Shown: positions 9,069 through 18,029 of the stretch, in pieces
Layout: every line of letters starts with the position of its first letter
How positions within the stretch are numbered: position 1 is the first letter of the stretch
Assembly: GCA_003427395.1 (NCBI GenBank)
Contig: BFEA01000103.1
Span: 1,625,111 to 1,647,126, forward strand
Direction: 5' to 3'
Source: Chara braunii
Taxonomy: Eukaryota > Streptophyta > Charophyceae > Charales > Characeae
Length of the DNA stretch: 22,016 bases
Translations under genes and position numbers: made by a program
Notes under the pieces: model-generated
The model's input: only the letters and a program-made list of their open reading frames with translations
Database searches by the model: none
What the model was told of the DNA's origin: nothing

Positions 9069-9536
9069 TCATCCGAGATGCTGGAATTCGGATGGCTCGG
9101 TTACCGCCTCATAATCAATCACTGCAGGCGAGATATATCTCTTGGTCAGATCTACCAGGCCACCCCAGTAAGAACCATCAGTGAGAGTGAATGGTACCGG
9201 AGGCTTGGGGTAGTCAGTGTAAAGTTTGGGTCCGAAGCTACGGATCAGCTTTATCCCACTCTCATCAAGCTTCTTTTCTCTCTCCTCAAGATACCTGGCT
9301 GTTGTGATCCAGACTGAATCGAAGTGTTCATGAGCTTCTTTGTCTTTTTTCACATAGGGTCTCAAATCATGAATAGTACCGCCTACGAAGCTGGTGAGGA
9401 CAACAAAGACTGACAGACCCCTTTGACTGAAGCCAATGACATTGATGTATTGATAATGGATAGCATCCTTGAGTGTTATCCTATTGAGATTGACCAAGAC
9501 TGACCCCTCGACTGAAAATGACCGAACTGTACTCAT
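9069..9536 (-). pseudogene. Repeated module copy A, longest open copy
   Basis: This is an uninterrupted 155-codon frame with an ATG at 9534-9536. LSVFVVLTSFVGGTIHDLRP then YVKK carries the core motif (about 9345-9368). It is followed by HFDSVWITTARYLEEREKKL, then a proline-rich YTDYPKPPVPFTL and DGSYWGGLVDLTKRY. The TGA at 9069 is followed in frame by FSQPYLPTLWEKFNAMVDF, so the protein probably continued. It is the clearest member of the module family also seen at 7,777-8,030, 7,191-7,652 and 6,920-7,190. It is either the N-terminal copy of the same polyprotein or part of a second, older element. Function is unknown. Confidence 0.55.
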
Positions 9537-11046
9537 GTGCTGAGCCGGATGCTGAAACAGATCTTTCTAACAATATCTGACTGATTGCTGATTGAAACTG
9601 ACGGGAATTTTCAATAACCCAGACGATTAAATGTTGATTGAGTGCAGGTTGAATGTTACTTGAATGCTGCTTGAATGTTGTTGATGATCAAATACAAAAA
9701 TATCAGTTTGTCGAGTACTGATCACTAGGCGCCGAAACTATGAGAAAACTATAAGTCAAGATGGGGTACTTGCTGACTGGAACTAACCAAACTGCACTCA
9801 CGTGAAAATTAATTGCATTTAGTTTTCGATGAATTCTATGATTTGGCTAACTGTGTCAAACGGAGAGGTTGTCGAATGCCTCACTGACCAGATTCAAACT
9901 GTCCAGCGTGCTTGACCGGTGACTCTCTTCAAGACGGCATTGGGTGCTCTTTCTCACTTCTGAATGTCGGGTGCAGCGATGTAATGTCCCTATGTCCTCT
10001 TGCTTTGTTTATTCACCCCTACCGTATTATGCATGGCGTTTATGAGATATCCCCCCCCCTCATTCACGTTGCCGGTTATCGACGACTTCTCTCGCTCGAC
10101 CAACAGTCTCAACGGAGGAGAGTGTATTATGTAGCTGCCCGTCCGATCTGTAAAAGTAGAAGGTGTATGCAATATATTTTTCGTCCTCTACTAATTTCAG
10201 TGCTCTCACTCTCATTAACTATAGGCTATGTTGAGTATCCTTGATTGCCTTTTCCTCCCAACCATCTCTTCTATCTCGATTGAGAGCACAAGTCATTTTT
10301 CCCTTGTCTTTATCCCCCATGGTTTCCTCTTCATACCTAACCTGTTGTTAACTTTTAGCTCGACCAATCAGTGTAGAGAGTTTGGGTATCATTTGCTCTC
10401 TGATGTCTTTAGAGACACGATTGAAGGTTTCTTTATACTGTGGCTATCTACTGCTGGATCAATGCTGAGGCGAGATCCGAACTACAAGATGACCGCTGAC
10501 TTGGGTCGGTCTAACTTGGCGTTATTAATAACAACTCTCTGACCAGAGGCGACAGGGTTGTACCCATATGCTAAAGCATATACTGGAAGAGATCTGAGTC
10601 CCCTCTGATTGGAAACTTAGTTGACTGCTTGGTTGATGTTTATTCCGAGAGTTGGTAGGCAATGGTCAGGTAACAATAAACTCTGACATAAGCTCACTAA
10701 CAGTGTCTTTCGTGATTAACTGCTGAAGAGGAACAGGTCATAAGTTACTTGACCTCTGCCAGCAAAGTGCCGAAGGTTTTCTGGATCACAGGGCTGCACT
10801 GCACTAGAATGTTGTAGGTATTTTTGGTTCGTAGGTCCACACTCCACCAGAGTACTCTAGGAAAGATTTATGGGAGTGAGCGAAATGGACTCGGCTGAAC
10901 TTATTGAAGCTTTGTTCTGGCATTACCGTCGGCGGGAGTTCTTCCAAGTATTGATTGGGTGAAGGTAATATGTCAGAAGAGGAGATAGAGTTGACGTTTG
11001 TCATGTGAAATCCGCAGGATTAACCCGTTGATGATCCCCGAACCAT
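9480..11046 (-). pseudogene. Doubtful decayed N-terminal coding frame
   Basis: A single frame starting at ATG 11044-11046 (context CAAAATGG) gives stretches that look protein-like. Examples are ITKDTVSELMSEFIV, KETFNRVSKDIREQMIPKL, MRVRALKLVEDEKYIAYTFY and a Q/S-rich end near 9,500-9,680. However, about 18 stops occur in some 520 codons, only slightly fewer than the chance expectation. A plausible GT-AG intron lies just upstream (11,052-11,310). It may be the start of the module-containing gene, or an illusion. Nothing here is recognised as a known family. Confidence 0.22.
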
Positions 11047-11051
11047 TTTGA

Positions 11052-11310
11052 CTGTAGAATGTCCGGAAAATTAATGGAACATTGTTTGAACACGGCTCAA
11101 AATGTCGAGAGAGTTTTCCGGTGCGAGGGTTATCAACAGTGTCTGTAGGTTTCAGCGCTCAGCAACCAGTTACATTCAGAGATGGCAGCTCAAAAACTTT
11201 ATGTTTGTTTGCTACTTCCCCAACTTAGGGGAATTGTACTGAGCACATCGACCATTCACGCGCGCAAACACCTGCAGTCTTTAAAGGTTAGGGACACCCA
11301 TGAAACTTAC
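11052..11310 (-). other. Possible 5' untranslated intron
   Basis: On the minus strand GAG|GTAAGT (GTAAGT at 11305-11310) and CATTCTACAG (ending at 11052) would bound a 259-base intron. Its end lies a few bases before the ATG at 11046. Both splice sites fit eukaryotic consensus, but such pairs are common by chance. Confidence 0.2.
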
Positions 11311-11359
11311 CTCAGGGACAGGCTACGACACTTTTGATATTGATCAAGACTCAAAGATC

Positions 11360-11360
<1 letters not shown>

Positions 11361-11394
<34 letters not shown>
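11361..11394. repeat. Poly-C/poly-G tract, 34 bases
   Basis: An uninterrupted run of 34 C is followed by six T. The minus strand therefore reads A6 G34, a pure purine tract that could form G-quadruplexes. It may be a retroelement polypurine tract that expanded, or simple slippage. Assembly length here is unreliable. Confidence 0.9.
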
Positions 11395-11400
11395 TTTTTT

Positions 11401-13640
11401 CTTGGGTTAGAGCAATGTTAGTGAATGTAAACCCAGCTTGCCCTGCTCAATGGACCTTCTTGTAGGAATGTAATCCCTTGGCGATCCCAACATTCTGACC
11501 AACCAATCGACAGTGTCTCATCAATCCCCATCAAGTAGAAACTTCAAGATCAGGTAAACTATCGTTCTAAGTTGTTTCCTCCTTCCTCCAATGCTCATCA
11601 CTCACTTGTCATCTGGTAGTGGGTCCGAATGATTTTCCCGAAGTTAAGTTGGTATTGATTAAAACCACTGTCCTTGCAGCCTCAGTTAGCAATTTAGCCT
11701 TTATTCAGATGGACCGCAAGACCTCAAACATTATTTTTGGGTTTGCTTCCTCATGCCCCGACGACACGTTACTTGGTCATCCACAGCCTGAGCCGCTTGA
11801 GGTATGTCGACACTCTATAACACGCTAGCTCGTCAGTTTATTTTTAGATGAACCACCAAAGCCCAAGATTTCACTCTTTAACCCAATCACATACCAAACC
11901 ATCATGGCGCGACAAACAGTATGGCTCTGAATAGTGAAGCAAGAGCCCCTTTAAAAAAAAAACTCGAGTTTTTGAAAATCTACAGCGTTCGTTTTCCGCT
12001 TTCACGAAAGGACTGAGAATGACTTACAAAGTATGCTCATACATGTAACAACCCCATATAGAGAAGTCGAGTCCTGTCCCGATTAAGACTACCGAAACTG
12101 GATCAAGAAAACTATCACCACGCCCAAGAGTTGCTGCCCCTCCCACCTGCGCCATCTGCGAATCACTCGTTCTATGTACCCTCGTTTACGTTCTGACCTT
12201 AGTTAACTCTGACATGAGACTCATAGGCGATCATGCTAGTCTTAGGTCCTCCTAACAGTAGAAAGGATCACTCTAATAACCAAGTAGCAACCACGAGTTC
12301 AGTTAGACTATGCGCAACCATGACCAGTGCCAACTTTGAGGACCTCATGTACGACAGAGTCGTGGCGAGGTGAGTGCTCACGGCTCTAGGCTCGACTGAA
12401 GATCGGCCATCAATAAAAGACTGTTAAGTGAAAATTATTAGTAATCACGCAACATAATTGTTACCTCTGTTAACGACAGCCATTGTCATGCGACCTCAAA
12501 GTAGCCTCGTGTATCGCTAGCCTCTTTCATTCTCCTTTTCTTAGACAGGAAGTTCCACGACTTCATACTTCGACCACCTGAAGCTCTTCACAACGTTCTT
12601 CCTGCAGGATATTGCAAGTGACGTCAACTGGGTGCTCTCACATAGTTTACCCATACACGCTTTCACGCGACCGTTGCCTTTTTGATTGAGTCACACGCAT
12701 AACAAAGGAAGGGGCACGACTACACACTTCTCCCTTCCTAAGGCCAATCAGTGAAGGTCAAGAGCCGTGCACAGAGGTGGGTGATGTCACCCGATTGATC
12801 TCGTGCAGTTCGCCTCGTTCGCATATCCGCGAGCACGCTTCTTCCCTCACGCACGTTCTGTGAGATCACGGGTAACCGAGGCTATATCTGATTATAGCAC
12901 GCTCGAAAAGTTGGCAGTCATCAATGGAACAATACGCTAGCCAAACGTCCTCAGCAGAAACTTTTGAGCATGTCCTTTGGTTACTTGCGCCTGCTCTCTA
13001 CTCATAAGAGCCCAAATTTTACCACCTCTCCCTGTGCACTGCTCTACGCTATCACCATGGCTATGACATGGTCACGCCCTCCATGCATTGCTCATGCACC
13101 ATTCATGCATAGTGACTTCTCCCCGTCTGCCCGTTCTGAAAGGTTGCTGCATTGGTCACCCGCTCGCGCGTGACCGTGTCTCTCTTGATCTTGGTCTTTT
13201 CCCTTTTGCGACTCACATGTTGCCTCTAACCACCAGTGCGCGGCAGGTCATCTCGAAGGCGTCAACCAAAAAGAACACACATCCCGATCCCCTTACTTTC
13301 CTCTCGTGCATGCCCTTTTTACGCCCCACTGATCACAACTCATGCATCTTGTGTGCGCCTCCACCCCTATCCGAACCATCTGGCCGTGACCCCCGCCCAA
13401 TCACCTCGCGCCTTAACTTAGATCACTACTGCTAGTCTAAGCTTGCAGTGCGTTAGTGATGTGAATTTCGCACGAGAATACTGAGCCAAAACAGTTGACA
13501 TCAACTGCAGTTCATGCCCAGCTGACTTCTCTTCGTCCTCAGTATTCCCGACACACGCACTCGCTCGTTCCATAGTGTTGACCCAGCGGACGTAACAACC
13601 TAGTGAACCTCGTTCTCTCTCACTGGGTTGAGTTGGCCTC
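11401..13640. other. Region without a recognised gene
   Basis: Short ORFs (up to about 115 codons) occur on both strands, but none carries a recognisable motif. Around 12,700-13,400 the composition is CT-rich with many CATGCA-like words, which keeps frames open without implying coding. No repeats or RNA genes were recognised. Confidence 0.5.
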
Positions 13641-13653
13641 TGCATCTCTCGGC

Positions 13654-14217
13654 CTAGCGGTGCTGGTCCATCCGTTGTCGTGAGTTGGTCTCAGGACAGT
13701 TTTCCACTGGTTCCGCAGGCTGGTGGTCCCTCCGCCACTGGTCCAGTCCGTGCCAGGACTGGGTCTCGGCCTCTAGGTCGCTCGCGTCGCTCTCGGCCTC
13801 TGTGTTGCGGTCTAGGTGTTGCTGCTCCCGCTCTGCAGTGTCCATGGAGGTCTCCCCCTCCAGGTACGAGATGATCACTCTGATTTCCTTCATGACCCCG
13901 TCTCGCCTACATCTCCTCTCGGCCCGATCCTTGGCCTCTGTGATCACCGCCTGTAGTCCCTGGTCTGCCCTCATTTCCTCCTTTTTTCCCCCTTCTACAT
14001 TTACCTTCAGTTTCGCTTCCTGCCTACCGTAGCTGTAGTCCAGTACAGCCGTCACTGTAGGCCCCTCTCCTGATATCCGCTCCCACCTCCAAAGAAATTG
14101 GAGGCACCTCGGTCTATAGCCATACAACCCGCTGCTACGCACCATGGTTGATCCCTTCCCAGTTGGACCGTACGAGATGTCGGGCTGCAGAGTTCCAAGA
14201 TAGCCAGGGCCGAACAC
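13654..14217 (-). CDS. Hypothetical charged ORF, doubtful
   Basis: A 187-codon open frame in GC-rich DNA. The N-terminal third is G/R-rich. The middle (EGGKKEEMRADQGLQAVITE, RRDGVMKEIRVIISYLEG) and the C-terminal part (TAEREQQHLDRNTEAESD) are highly charged and could form a coiled coil. A second minus frame (14052-14405) overlaps it, and plus-strand frames are also open here, as expected in GC-rich sequence. The frame is truncated upstream of any clear promoter. It could be a fragment of a retroelement gag-like or host protein. No family is recognised and it may be a chance ORF. Confidence 0.28.
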   Translation of the reverse strand: MFGPGYLGTLQPDISYGPTGKGSTMVRSSGLYGYRPRCLQFLWRWERISGEGPTVTAVLDYSYGRQEAKLKVNVEGGKKEEMRADQGLQAVITEAKDRAERRCRRDGVMKEIRVIISYLEGETSMDTAEREQQHLDRNTEAESDASDLEAETQSWHGLDQWRRDHQPAEPVENCPETNSRQRMDQHR

Positions 14218-14404
14218 TCAGAGTTTGAGCATGCGCGCATAGGCAGTCCCTTACTCACCACGCCGCCTAGTCCTCTCCTTTCCGATTCACTAGTACTCGG
14301 AGTGATGAGACTGCTCACGCCCAAGTGGCCAATTGCTTGTTTCCCTCGCTCTGTATAGGCCCGTGACATGCCGCACTTCCCCCATGCTCTGAGCATGAGA
14401 CCCA

Positions 14405-14728
14405 ATTAGTCTCCCTTTTTTTTTTTAATTCATCATTTTTGCAATTTGTAAATTCAAAGAATAATAAAATGAGATAAATAAATTAAAGATGGAAAATGAA
14501 ACGTTGAACCTCAACGATCATACCACAGGCGGCTCATTTAGTTGTCAGTCACTACCCTCTTTTTACTCTTGGCATAGAATGACAGCACGCTCGCCATAGT
14601 GGTCCCATAATGGGATACGAACGGACGTCTTCCTCCTTTCTAAGATGAGCGTCGGACTACCCCAAATGGGTACCCGTGTCCGATGGTTAGGAGGGGACTC
14701 ATGACCCCCTGCAGGGTGATGAGTCTCC
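14405..14728 (-). mobile_element. SINE-like retroposed insertion with A-tail and candidate target duplication
   Basis: On the minus strand the segment ends in an 11-base A run (14416-14426 on the plus strand as T). It is flanked by GGAGACTAAT (14405-14414) and GGAGACTCAT (14719-14728), a 9 of 10 match that could be a target-site duplication. Near the head the minus strand reads GACGCTCATCTTAGAAAGGA then GTCCGTTCGTATCCC. The first resembles a tRNA anticodon arm (loop CTTAGAA) and the second a B-box T-loop. The body is AT-rich toward the tail. The right repeat is also one arm of a hairpin, which weakens the duplication reading. Confidence 0.35.
14693..14728. repeat. Near-perfect hairpin
   Basis: GGGGACTCAT pairs with ATGAGTCTCC (one mismatch). 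Inside it ACCC and GGGT pair around CCTGCA. The whole 36-base stretch would make a stable hairpin. Confidence 0.65.
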
Positions 14729-14941
14729 TGCCGATGCGGCCGCGGGTGCTCCCATTTTTTGGGATATTTGCCTTCCCTTACCGGTCAAGCTCACGTCGAC
14801 CGAAGCGGAAGGATTGGACAGACTAGGCAACCCATAGATTACTACCGATTTCGAAAACAGGACGTTAGTCCCCCTCTTTGCGAAACGGTTGAGGGAAACG
14901 ATACTCTGAGAACGACTAGCAACATTGATAATGATAGTAAC

Positions 14942-14998
<57 letters not shown>
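14942..14998. repeat. (AAT)n microsatellite
   Basis: About nineteen AAT units, with degenerate copies on either side. In one plus frame it reads as poly-asparagine and in one minus frame as poly-leucine; these ORFs are by-products of the repeat. Confidence 0.95.
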
Positions 14999-14999
<1 letters not shown>

Positions 15000-15360
15000 T
15001 CATTAATAATAATAACAGTAGAGAAAGAAAAGATGGTGCTTCAAAGTTTTCTTGCGCCGCGGCCTCACTAAAACCATCAGACACCAAAGCGCTAGGACAA
15101 CGATCCAAATCTATGCACAAATCCAAAGTACAACACTCAATATTTCTTGTTCCCCTTTCTTTTGCGTTCTTCTTTTACTGACGGTGATCGTCGCCACCGC
15201 ACCTACCCCAAAACACGACTATAGCGCGGTTGAGAGAACCAAACCGACTATCGCTATTCCACTTCTGCACTTAACCATGATCATGGTCGTCGGGGGCCCA
15301 ACGCACGGCTGACCCTGCCACACCCTTTTCCATCACACTTGGCAACCCTAATGTCACTTC

Positions 15361-15926
15361 AGTTACGGGGCGATATATACTGTAAGGCAAAGTACTGAAC
15401 TTGTGCGGTACCACGAGAAAGCCCAGTATCTGGGTCTGCCAGTTCCACATGACCCTACAGACTGGTACTAGGATTACGGCGGTAAGTGAGCAGATGGACT
15501 GGTTTGAAGTGGTAATTGAGCGGATGGACTGGTTCGCAGCGGAGGGTCGGGACACCTCGCCCTCCGACACCGTGCTTTTGGGATGGAAGTGTGAAGAATA
15601 CACTGCGAAGTTACATTTTCCTGATAGAGCATGAACAACATATTGTGCGGTATGATTTTGCGCCTCCTAATCCATCACGAGATTGTGGAACCATGAACCT
15701 CGTCATAGTTCACGAAGCGAATCCAGTTATAGAAGACACTCCTGAGATTAGAGAAATATTTCTTTATATTGTGCTCTGGCTGAATGATCAGCAAGGTTCT
15801 TCCAGTCTCCTTCATCATGTGAGACGCGTACGAGTGAATAAATTTAATACCTTTCGCTCTGAACGTTTTGACATTATCGCATTTTATTATGAGGCATGCG
15901 AGATCTCGAAACGTCTTTTTAACTAG
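15361..15926 (+). pseudogene. Unknown protein, upstream ORF, probably frameshifted or spliced
   Basis: Coding-like translation moves through three frames. First is TVRQSTELVRYHEKAQYLG with PVPHDPTDWY (about 15390-15470). Next is VSEQMDWFEVVIERMDWFAA (about 15480-15540), which contains a tandem duplication. Last is VRYDFAPPNPSRDCGTMNLV through EIREIFLYIVLWLND to RFDIIAFYYEACEISKRLF, ending at TAG 15924-15926. Shifts near 15475 and 15605 could be indels or short introns; GTAAGTGAGCAG near 15482 contains a donor-like site. The last segment alone has about 105 open codons. It sits 20 bases before the next ORF in the same direction, so both may have been one gene. Function is unknown. Confidence 0.35.
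15481..15540 (+). repeat. 30-bp tandem duplication, in frame
   Basis: Bases 15481-15510 and 15511-15540 match at about 25 of 30 positions (GGTAA-TGAGC-GATGGACTGGTT). The unit length is a multiple of three, and in one frame it repeats the residues E-x-MDWF. Confidence 0.85.
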
Positions 15927-15946
15927 TGACTTTTTCGGGTGTGCAG

Positions 15947-16498
15947 ATGACTAGCAGACGTCGGGATCTCACTCAAGCAAGATATTTGCTGGTACGCGAC
16001 ACTATGGATGGGGAGCTGATTCGGCGTGCGGAACGACTTTTATTTGTGCAGGATGATACGTCCACTCGTTGGGTTGGTTTCGTTGGACTGCTCAAAGATG
16101 GGCAAAGGGTTTTTCCTGACTCGCGTGCGGATATTCGTGCCAATGTGGCTCGACTCCCGGAAGAATTTCATGGATATACTTTGTGTTTTCATCGTGTGAG
16201 TAACCTCCAATGTCTTTCTCGGGTCATTGTGACTGTCACAATTACCCTATCTGGAGAGCGCTACGGCGTTATCCGGATTAAGGACACCACCACTAGGCAC
16301 CTTTTTCGTATGCAACAACCATTTCACGCCATAGTTTGGAAGTTGGCCTCGCAGATGGCTTTCCTCTATGGTACGCGAATGGTTCGGGTCATGAGGGGCA
16401 GACGCACTACCGCCTTAACTTTTGACGACGAGGGGCTCGCACGACTCAACCTGATAGAGGTTGAGACCCGCGAAGGCCGACAACTCTATCACGGCTAG
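15947..16498 (+). CDS. Hypothetical protein, best-preserved ORF of the window
   Basis: 183 codons from ATG 15947 to TAG 16496-16498. The open frame reaches back to 15926 but has no earlier ATG. The N-terminus is basic (MTSRRRDLTQARYLLVRD). The middle has RWVGFVGLLKDGQRVFPD, and a beta-rich stretch, SRVIVTVTITLSGERYGVI, is followed by RIKD. A helix then comes with W (FHAIVWKLASQMAFLYGT). The C-terminus is charged (TTALTFDDEGLARLNLIE). The order strands, then R-x-x, then F-x-x-x-W helix is faintly like the modules on the minus strand, though the D-x-R-x-YV core is missing. Base composition is balanced and no stop interrupts it, unlike the rest of the window. No family is recognised. CTTTTTCGGGTGTGCAG just before the ATG could be a splice acceptor. 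Confidence 0.5.
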   Translation: MTSRRRDLTQARYLLVRDTMDGELIRRAERLLFVQDDTSTRWVGFVGLLKDGQRVFPDSRADIRANVARLPEEFHGYTLCFHRVSNLQCLSRVIVTVTITLSGERYGVIRIKDTTTRHLFRMQQPFHAIVWKLASQMAFLYGTRMVRVMRGRRTTALTFDDEGLARLNLIEVETREGRQLYHG

Positions 16499-16578
16499 AT
16501 GCGTCTTTATAAGCCAGGTGCCGAGTTGAGTTGTCCTTATGATAAGAGTCACTTTTATATGACTTTATGAGGGTAGTA

Positions 16579-16585
<7 letters not shown>

Positions 16586-16661
<76 letters not shown>
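16586..16661. repeat. (AT)n microsatellite
   Basis: About 38 uninterrupted AT units. Length may be compressed or uncertain in assembly. Confidence 0.95.
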
Positions 16662-16662
<1 letters not shown>

Positions 16663-16741
16663 CTTAGATAAGTCCATTCAGATGGATAGTATCTGGATTG
16701 CCCCGATAATTACATTATCATGCTTAAGCATTGAGGGGTAA

Positions 16742-17130
16742 TCAACGCATGGTAATGCATGCTAAGAATAAGTTGATATGGATAAGGAAGAATTTTTTTT
16801 TTAAGGTTAAACAGTAAGTCGAAATCAGGAAAAATGTTGAGCCTCTGAGAAGGTCGTTGATCATCACGTTAGTGGCAAAAACAATGGAAGGCTGAACATT
16901 CTTTTTGAAGTACAATGATTGTAATTTTGTGTTAAGTAACTTGATAGTGAAGATAAATATTTCATCATTTAGGGAACGGAAACAGTAATTATTGTCCAAG
17001 AGGACTAAGCGACCAGCAAAATTTATTTGCACCTCCAAGTAAATTGGGATGATACAGGAGGCGTGGTCAACCTGAGAGTTTAAGCTACGCCCACGAACCA
17101 GATCACTTGTTGATCTGCATGGTATCAGTG
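16742..17130 (-). other. Open frame without recognised product
   Basis: A frame of about 130 codons is free of stops. It includes GRLVLLDNNYCFRSLNDEIF and TIKLLNTKLQSLYFKK. No ATG lies near its beginning and no motif is recognised. Such a length is marginal for chance in this composition. Confidence 0.2.
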
Positions 17131-17399
17131 AAACTTACTTGCAGAAACTATTTATGGCAAGGCTCAGTAGGTGTAAAGCTAGGACGACCTTGCCCGATTT
17201 GTTTTTTTACAATAGTCTTTCACCTTGGAAGTGGCGATATAAAGGTTTCTTCAGTCATATGTGTCGAGAATAATAACTTTGGGAAACCAACTCGTCAAGT
17301 CAAAACCCGATCTTGCGTTAATTTGATATAAGATATATGGATTTTATTGCCTTGTTTTCAAAAGATTGTCAAGGGACTAGGATTGTATTTAAGAGTTTC

Positions 17400-17507
17400 A
17401 CGCTTGGTTGAGACCGTCCTAGTCGACCAACGTATGCTCCATACTTAGGAGATCAACGCCCTTAGGAACGGACGACGTTCGGGTCCATTCGGCGTTTAAC
17501 CAAGCGT
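17400..17507. repeat. Inverted repeat with perfect 10-bp arms
   Basis: ACGCTTGGTT at 17400-17409 is the exact reverse complement of 17498-17507, with 88 bases between. The arms are short, so chance is possible. Confidence 0.4.
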
Positions 17508-17829
17508 TTCCTATACTTCAGCGAGACGAGCAAACACCCTCAGTTGATCTACCTCTGCGATTGCATGTAAAAGTTTTCGCATGTGGGTCAGTAGCTCGGT
17601 AGAAATACACCCCAAGGGTGGTGACAACCCCTTAGGGAAAGCAATATATGTCCCGCAAAAACCTATCTTGTCGTAGGGGACCACGGGATATACAGTTGGC
17701 GCACCCGGCTATAATGGCGAAGGGACAATGCTACCACGACCGTCTCGGCAGTTCACAAAATTGTTAAGTGTCGTTCCCGGAGTTATCTCTAAATTTTGTT
17801 TTGTTTCGTTAAACTCCCGCGTGACATGG

Positions 17830-18024
17830 CCGGGAGGGTTCTCTCGCTTTGTAGAAATGTGGGAGCCGATGTGCTCGACACAGGGAAGGTTCACTCTCTT
17901 GCGAGGACCGTGCGCACGACAACGCACTCGGCTGCAACAGCTCCACTCTGAGACAAAGTCCTGCAAAATCCTGTGCGACGCAACCGGGAGGGTCCCCTTG
18001 TGGAACCGATGCGCACGACACCGA
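17830..18024 (+). repeat. GC-rich diverged direct repeats
   Basis: CCGGGAGGGT followed by GGAnCCGATGnGCnCGACA occurs at about 17830-17882 and 17985-18022. A shorter related piece, GAGGACCGTGCGCACGACA, lies at about 17903-17921. The block borders an AT-rich segment, and a reverse-oriented relative lies at 20,067-20,130. Confidence 0.6.
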
Positions 18025-18029
18025 CTGGT

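Noticed and set aside
13088-13435. 115-codon plus-strand ORF
   Set aside because: CT-rich composition and overlapping open frames on both strands; no motif.
14600-14690. Functional tRNA gene
   Set aside because: The anticodon loop looks right, but the T stem and acceptor stem do not pair and the A box is unclear. It is at most a tRNA-derived remnant.
14759-15181. Open frame with a long poly-asparagine run (and poly-leucine on the other strand)
   Set aside because: The frame is held open by the AAT microsatellite; the flanks show no motif.
17120-17138. TGGTATCAG, like the initiator-Met primer site of copia elements
   Set aside because: Only nine bases match before it diverges (TGAAAC rather than AGC), and no LTR or copia coding sequence lies nearby.
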